From Rhabdornis inornatus (Eukaryota; Chordata; Aves; Passeriformes; Rhabdornithidae): DNA of 64,000 bases. Made by a program: the position numbers and the translations under genes. The notes beneath the pieces were generated by a model. It was given only the letters and a program-made list of their open reading frames with translations, did not search any database and had not been told where the DNA came from. Numbering within the stretch: the stretch's first letter is position 1; the number at the start of each line of letters is the position of its first letter. Location: assembly GCA_013397075.1 (NCBI GenBank), contig VWZS01011030.1:69334-133333 (forward strand), given 5' to 3'. Positions 61,201-64,000 of the stretch are shown here, piece by piece.

Positions 61201-64000
61201 AAAAAGCTCCAGCCAGGACTATTTGTGCATGTTTCCCATCCTCAGAAGCTGACAGCATAAGAAACAGGGAATGCATGAAGCCTGGGAGGAATGGGGCTAG
61301 GCACACTTCGACGAGTGACTACATGCACATAACTGTGGGTCCAGTTAGTCCCCCTCAGCATTTGTTCTTTCTTATTTATAGATTTTTATTTTTATAAAGG
61401 GGCAGAGAACTTAAGCGTGACATGAGGGGAAAAACCAGCACATGCTGATCTCACGTAGAGACTTCGCCTCTCTTTTTCCAGAGTAGAGGAGAAGAAGGAA
61501 AAAGTGGGAGGTAGAATGGCCCATTCCTGTCCCTGTGACAAGAAAAAAAATTCCCCATACTCCACCTTAGAAAAACAAACAAACCTGCTGGCCTGGGGAG
61601 GCCTTCCCACCCTGGAGACGATGTTTCACCACTCGTGGGCATAAGTAGCACTCACATCCTTAATGGACCAATTCTGTTCTCTGACAGGCAAGGGAGCTGC
61701 CAGGAACTGACAGCATGATGTAAATATGCCATATTACAACTGCCCCTTCCTTCTGCACTGTTTAAATATACTAAAAATAAATACTGCTCAAGTCCAAAAT
61801 GGCACAAGGGATACAAAAAAATACAACAGCAGCTCCCCTTCTCCCAGCAGGGTCTCAGCCAGCACTTCCAGGCTAATGAACTCCATTGCATTTTCAGCCA
61901 GGGGCAGAAGCCGCTTCAGAAAGTGATCTGTGCTTTTGGAACTTTCAGGCTCAGTCAAAACAGCAAAAGAAACCTTGGACACAACATCAGCAAGCTGGAT
62001 GATAAGAGGAACAGAATTCCTTTGCTTCAAAGAAAAGAGATTGTTAAATGACTTCAGTTTCCTCCAGTTGTCAAAGGTGGTTCTTTTGTCACTTCAGGCC
62101 GGCTAAGGCTCAGCAGCAGCACAAGCTCTTCTCCACAAGAGAAGAGAATTAAAGTTTATGCAGCACAATTCAAGCACATGATGCTCAGGTTCTGAAATGC
62201 AGGACTGAGCCAAGCATTGGCCCAATTGCACTTTTAGCTACATCAAGAGAATTGAGCTGGTTTGCTCACCACTTACCAATGCCTTATAGAACACCAGCTT
62301 TGAAATGGAGGGTCATGACACTAACCAAAACCTGTCTGTGTGGGGACCTCAAGTTCAAAGAAATCAAGCTCCCAGCTGGAAGCACAGACCACATTGGAAA
62401 GGTTGGAACAAAGGCTGACTTACAGCAGGATCCATTCTCTGCATCAGCTGAGAGTACAAATCTCAGGAATTTTTACTGTGCACTGAGAGCAAATGTAATA
62501 TGCACAAAATGCCTCTGCCGTTAGTACAAGGCATTAACAAATATTAGGCATTGATGAGGCAAAAGAGTGAACTGCTTTAAAATCATGAACTGAGGATGAA
62601 CAGCTTTGAAATAAAGCTGGGGAACAGCAGATAAAAAACTTAGCATTTTTGCCTCTGGACTAGATTTCCAGACCGACACAGCACTGCTCTCTGGATTTGT
62701 TTGTGCATTCATACTTGGGGATAATCACAGGCATCACCTTGTTTCTGCCAGCAGCCAGTGATGCCAGGGCATCATTACATATCCTGCAATCAGGGTATTT
62801 AGATAAATATATAAATTTAAAATAATAAAACCTGTGGGTGGAACACCCAAGCCAAGCAAATGCTTTGCAAAGCAGTTAAGCAGCAGAGGCAGAAAATAAT
62901 CCCAAAGCAAAGATATTCTATAGTACTGTACTATTTTATATGGCCAGAGCAGTATCCACATCCTACAGAGACACAAGAAGCAGCGGCTTGTGAACCTGCT
63001 GAGCCAGAGTGATCTGTATTAAGGAAAGAAGAAGAAAAATACTAGAAGTGTAAAGAACTGCTGGTGGTCTGTGCCTGTTTACTCCCAAAAAGGAAAGGCT
63101 CAGCCTTGTTTACACCTCAGAGCTCTGGCTGCCAGTGCAAACAGCCTACGCTGTGGCATTTGATGAAAGTGAAAACTATTAAGATGCCTCATAGAAACCC
63201 CCATAGTATTCAAATCAATATCCAAGAATTTACCATATTCTGACTTTAAATATACCCAAGAGAATTTTCCTGTGTTTCTGCTTCAATTTATATTTCTCCC
63301 TCAGTTGACAAAGCCACACAACATCTTCACAACGGTCTCTGCTTCACCACACTTGGCTTTAAAGCATACTTTGAAAAATGAAGCATGAGATTCTCAGACA
63401 CTATTGAAAAATTCTGAAGAAAAATAAAGCAAGTTATTTTATTACAGTCTACTTAGCAGTTTGGGATTCAGGCCTGAGCATGCTGCTGGGTACAGATGTA
63501 GAAAACATAATTTTAACGTGTCTATAAAATGAAGAAGGAGCTGCTTTACCAGAAAAACAACGTATACCTAAATATTCTAACATTTTTATGAAAAGCATTG
63601 CAAAAGAATACTTAATAAATTGCAGATGAAAACATGTTTCTTCCATCTATGCAACTCTACCCTCCAGTCTTCTAGAGTAAACTCCAAACTGAAAATCTCA
63701 CGACAAAGATGTGACAACAGCTCAGGCTGATAAGCTGGGCTGTTAGAGGAATAGAGCACATGGCACAGAGCACAAATACCAAACCTTATATTCCTTCAGT
63801 CTCACAAGTCTTTATCTTTTACCATGGTCAAAATATGGAAAAGCTGAAAATATAAATAAAACAAAGCTGAAAATGCCAAACTTGAAACCCTAGCTGAAAG
63901 AAAGATCTCATGATAGAACAAAGCTATTTCAGGTTTCAGTTATTATCTTTCTGTATTTTACATTTATACTATGTTTTTTCAGGCAGTTATGCATACTTCC
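58259..64000 (-). other. DNM3: DNM3 intron upstream of exon a (5' end outside window)
   Basis: The previous PH exon was searched for by eye on the minus strand and is not present, so the intron continues beyond the window. A very AT-rich stretch occupies 60180-60370 (many AATAAA/TTTATA words), of the type that can act as a matrix-attachment or polyadenylation-signal cluster. A minus-strand open frame at 61788-62030 has codon-like structure but no recognised homology (see findings). The rest is plain intron sequence. Confidence 0.88.

Noticed and set aside
1..64000. miR-199a-2 / miR-214 cluster and DNM3OS, known antisense in a DNM3 intron
   Set aside because: I searched both strands by eye for the mature miRNA cores (such as CAGTGTTCAGACTACC and GCAGGCACAGACAGG) and found no match. 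The cluster probably lies in an intron upstream of position 64000.
1..64000. CRISPR arrays, operons, phage or insertion-sequence content
   Set aside because: The window is vertebrate intronic DNA. No regularly spaced repeats or bacterial gene layout are present.

Overview
This window is vertebrate nuclear DNA, almost certainly from a bird and probably a songbird. The evidence is CR1 LINE 3' ends carrying the avian octamer tail, an LTR that resembles passerine endogenous-retrovirus LTRs known to me from memory, compact introns, and coding sequence split into short exons with GT/AG splice sites. There are no bacterial or phage genes.

The only protein-coding gene I can support is DNM3 (dynamin-3), on the minus strand and running from high to low coordinates. 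Its 5' part lies beyond position 64000 and its last exon beyond position 1. I place six exons. 58258-58149 and 47227-47116 encode the C-terminal half of the PH domain. 43532-43521 is a 12-nt in-frame microexon in the PH-GED linker. 16640-16476 and 12422-12196 encode the linker and the GTPase effector domain (GED). 11140-10907 encodes most of the proline-rich domain (PRD). Splice phases agree at every junction, and the joined exons are in frame throughout. The exons total 860 nt, so about 98.7% of the window is intron.

The introns, by region: 1-10906 holds a three-copy tandem repeat (708-1169), a GC/CpG-rich block (1171-1700), a CR1 tail (6033-6114) and a purine-rich tract (6310-6560). 11141-12195 holds a solo LTR in the same orientation as the gene (about 11490-11951). 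16641-43520 holds a CR1 end (17582-17724), a patchwork of older CR1 fragments (21715-22470), a tRNA-derived SINE-like piece (26705-26780), two near-identical 106-bp segments 3.9 kb apart (28023-28128 and 31924-32029) and a 40-bp tandem duplication (30881-30955). 43533-47115, 47228-58148 and 58259-64000 are mostly unique sequence with simple repeats.

I did not find a new biological system. The most useful observations are the microexon, the 106-bp duplicated segment, an in-frame stop directly after the last PRD exon that would give a short C-terminus if the intron is retained, and the CpG-rich block in the terminal intron. The miR-199a-2/miR-214 cluster, known to lie antisense in a DNM3 intron, was looked for by eye and not seen here.
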